Shown: one piece after another, positions 32,583 to 33,377 of the stretch
How the letters are laid out: each line of letters opens with the position of its first letter
Position numbering within the stretch: the stretch's first letter is position 1
Origin: Bacteroidia bacterium
Lineage (GTDB): Bacteria > Bacteroidota > Bacteroidia > 2-12-FULL-35-15
Assembly (NCBI GenBank): GCA_020051175.1
Contig: JAGVJJ010000056.1
Location: forward strand, 1 to 33,377
Length of the DNA stretch: 33,377 nt
Direction of reading: 5' to 3'
Position numbers and translations under genes: made by a program
The notes under the pieces: generated by a model
Seen by the model: the letters and a program-made list of their open reading frames with translations, nothing else
What the model was told of the DNA's origin: nothing
Database searches by the model: none

Positions 32583-33083
32583 TTAATGCCGGTTTTGGAT
32601 CTTACGCAATACAGGATTCGCGCTATGTTCAAACCGTTCACCGTTTAAGGTATAATCGCCCATTACGCAGCCCCAGCCTTCTGAAAGCATGGAGAATTGT
32701 GCCCACATAACCATTTTCATATCTGCCAGCTTATAAGGTGCCTGGCCTGGGATAATAAAATAATATTTGTGATTGATGTTCATTGTACGGGTGATGGTAG
32801 CCATCCGGTTTTTGTTTTCTATATCATAGGCCGTAGTTGCCGGGTCCACATCAATTTTAAAAGAGCCGATCAAAACGGAATCTTTGAATTCATTAACAGT
32901 TATAGAACTAAACTCATTATTATCAAAGCCTTTGAACAGAACAACCAAAGAACTGAATGTTTCTGTGGCATCACATTCCTTTTTAAATTGATTGCGTTTC
33001 TTTTCACTCCAATGCCGGTTGAAGCAACCGGTTAAAAGAGCTAGTTGAACAATAAAAAGCAATAGTTTTGGTATATCGCGCAT
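32583..33083 (-). CDS. Lipoprotein of unknown function
   Basis: A 166-residue predicted lipoprotein: signal LLLFIVQLALLTGC with the lipobox L-T-G-C and lipidated Cys20. The mature part has DSVLIGSFKIDVDPATTAYD and NHKYYFIIPGQAPYKLADMKM, with alternating strands that look like a beta-sandwich. No family is recognised. The ATG at 33083 is the only start giving the lipoprotein signal. It is convergent with the membrane protein gene and is followed on the same strand by no other gene in the window. Confidence 0.65.
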   Translation of the reverse strand: MRDIPKLLLFIVQLALLTGCFNRHWSEKKRNQFKKECDATETFSSLVVLFKGFDNNEFSSITVNEFKDSVLIGSFKIDVDPATTAYDIENKNRMATITRTMNINHKYYFIIPGQAPYKLADMKMVMWAQFSMLSEGWGCVMGDYTLNGERFEHSANPVLRKIQNRH

Positions 33084-33172
33084 CTGGAAATACTTTTGTA
33101 TAAACTGGTTTCAATAGATGCCTTCCCGCTTGGGTCGGTATAACAGTGATCGGAGTTTACTGCGAATTTCCT

Positions 33173-33377
33173 TTATTTTGGATTGCTTTCGCTGTTGTTT
33201 AGTGTTTCATCTGTTGATATTGTTGTGTTATCTGAGAGCTGAAGCGGTTGGGTTTCAGCTAACGGCTCACTTTGAACATCAATTGCTTTGGTTTCAGGGA
33301 TTGTAGTACCGTTTTCTTCCTTTTTCTTTTTAAATTTTTTCCAGAATGCACCAAAGAAGCCAGCAACAGCCAAAGCA
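33173..33377 (-). CDS. Partial gene, C-terminal end of an unidentified protein
   Basis: The frame is open to the end of the window and stops at 33173. The visible 68 codons read ALAVAGFFGAFWKKFKKKKE, then a polar Thr/Ser/Asn/Glu-rich tail (ENGTTIPETKAIDVQSEP and TDETLNNSESNPK). A hydrophobic patch before a run of Lys suggests the last membrane segment, or a helix, followed by a disordered cytoplasmic tail. The start is outside the window, so no family can be assigned. Confidence 0.55.
   Translation of the reverse strand, partial: ALAVAGFFGAFWKKFKKKKEENGTTIPETKAIDVQSEPLAETQPLQLSDNTTISTDETLNNSESNPK

Noticed and set aside
33118..33306. Plus-strand frame with a TACTTTTG element upstream at 33091
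   Set aside because: Overlaps the partial minus-strand gene, and the translation is Leu/Phe/Cys-rich without any domain; the promoter-like match is probably chance.

Overview
The window looks like chromosome of a Bacteroidota bacterium, probably an environmental Sphingobacteriia/Chitinophagia/Flavobacteriia-type lineage. The evidence is two secreted proteins with type IX secretion (T9SS) C-terminal sorting domains, a DUF4835 gene next to coaBC, a Bacteroidota-type RNA polymerase omega, a DUF6913 gene behind ligA, a degenerate GlmU-like protein, and several TAnnTTTG (-7) promoter elements. Base composition is AT-rich. I saw no rRNA, tRNA, CRISPR array or intact transposase.

Layout. 1-1551 (minus): thiolase followed by the start of a FadJ/FadB-type multifunctional beta-oxidation protein. 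1707-5853 (minus): a probable five-gene operon bamD - rpoZ - coaBC - DUF4835 - START-domain protein, with a terminator at its end. 5944-8081 (plus): an alpha-oxoamine synthase (sphingolipid or sulfonolipid type) and a DJ-1/PfpI protein. 8220-8846 (minus): an exported protein of unknown function. 9057-11736 (plus): a zinc alcohol/formaldehyde dehydrogenase paired with a small conserved-looking partner, a strong terminator, then a bestrophin channel. 11739-13477 (minus): a small exported protein and a manganese catalase. 13732-14541 (plus): an MscS channel. 14544-16186 (minus): a hipBA toxin-antitoxin pair with a recognisable promoter/operator, next to a 5'-truncated tyrosine recombinase. 16708-20061 (minus): two T9SS cargo proteins, one carrying a phage-type S74 intramolecular chaperone domain. 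20274-23465 (minus): ftsK-lolA. 23810-30494 (plus): ligA, DUF6913, GlmU-like protein, lon. 30611-33377: a CNNM/CorC transporter, a small membrane protein, a lipoprotein and a partial gene.

Most of the window is conserved housekeeping (cell envelope, DNA repair and segregation, CoA synthesis, proteolysis) plus stress-related genes (Mn catalase, MscS, Lon, DJ-1, dehydrogenase). The most unusual feature is the set of short non-coding elements in gene gaps. Three loci (199-338, 25809-25910, 26484-26612) share one architecture: two GC-rich palindromic arms in inverted orientation around an AT-rich centre, with short shared internal motifs. They look like copies of one miniature element, and one of them supplies the C-terminus of DNA ligase. 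A different large hairpin lies between rpoZ and coaBC, and a GTCATtCCGA-type hairpin repeat lies upstream of ligA, with possible relatives elsewhere. I did not find a convincing new multi-gene defence or metabolic system. The best leads are the repeat elements, the S74/T9SS fusion, the dehydrogenase partner gene, and the hipBA/recombinase remnant.
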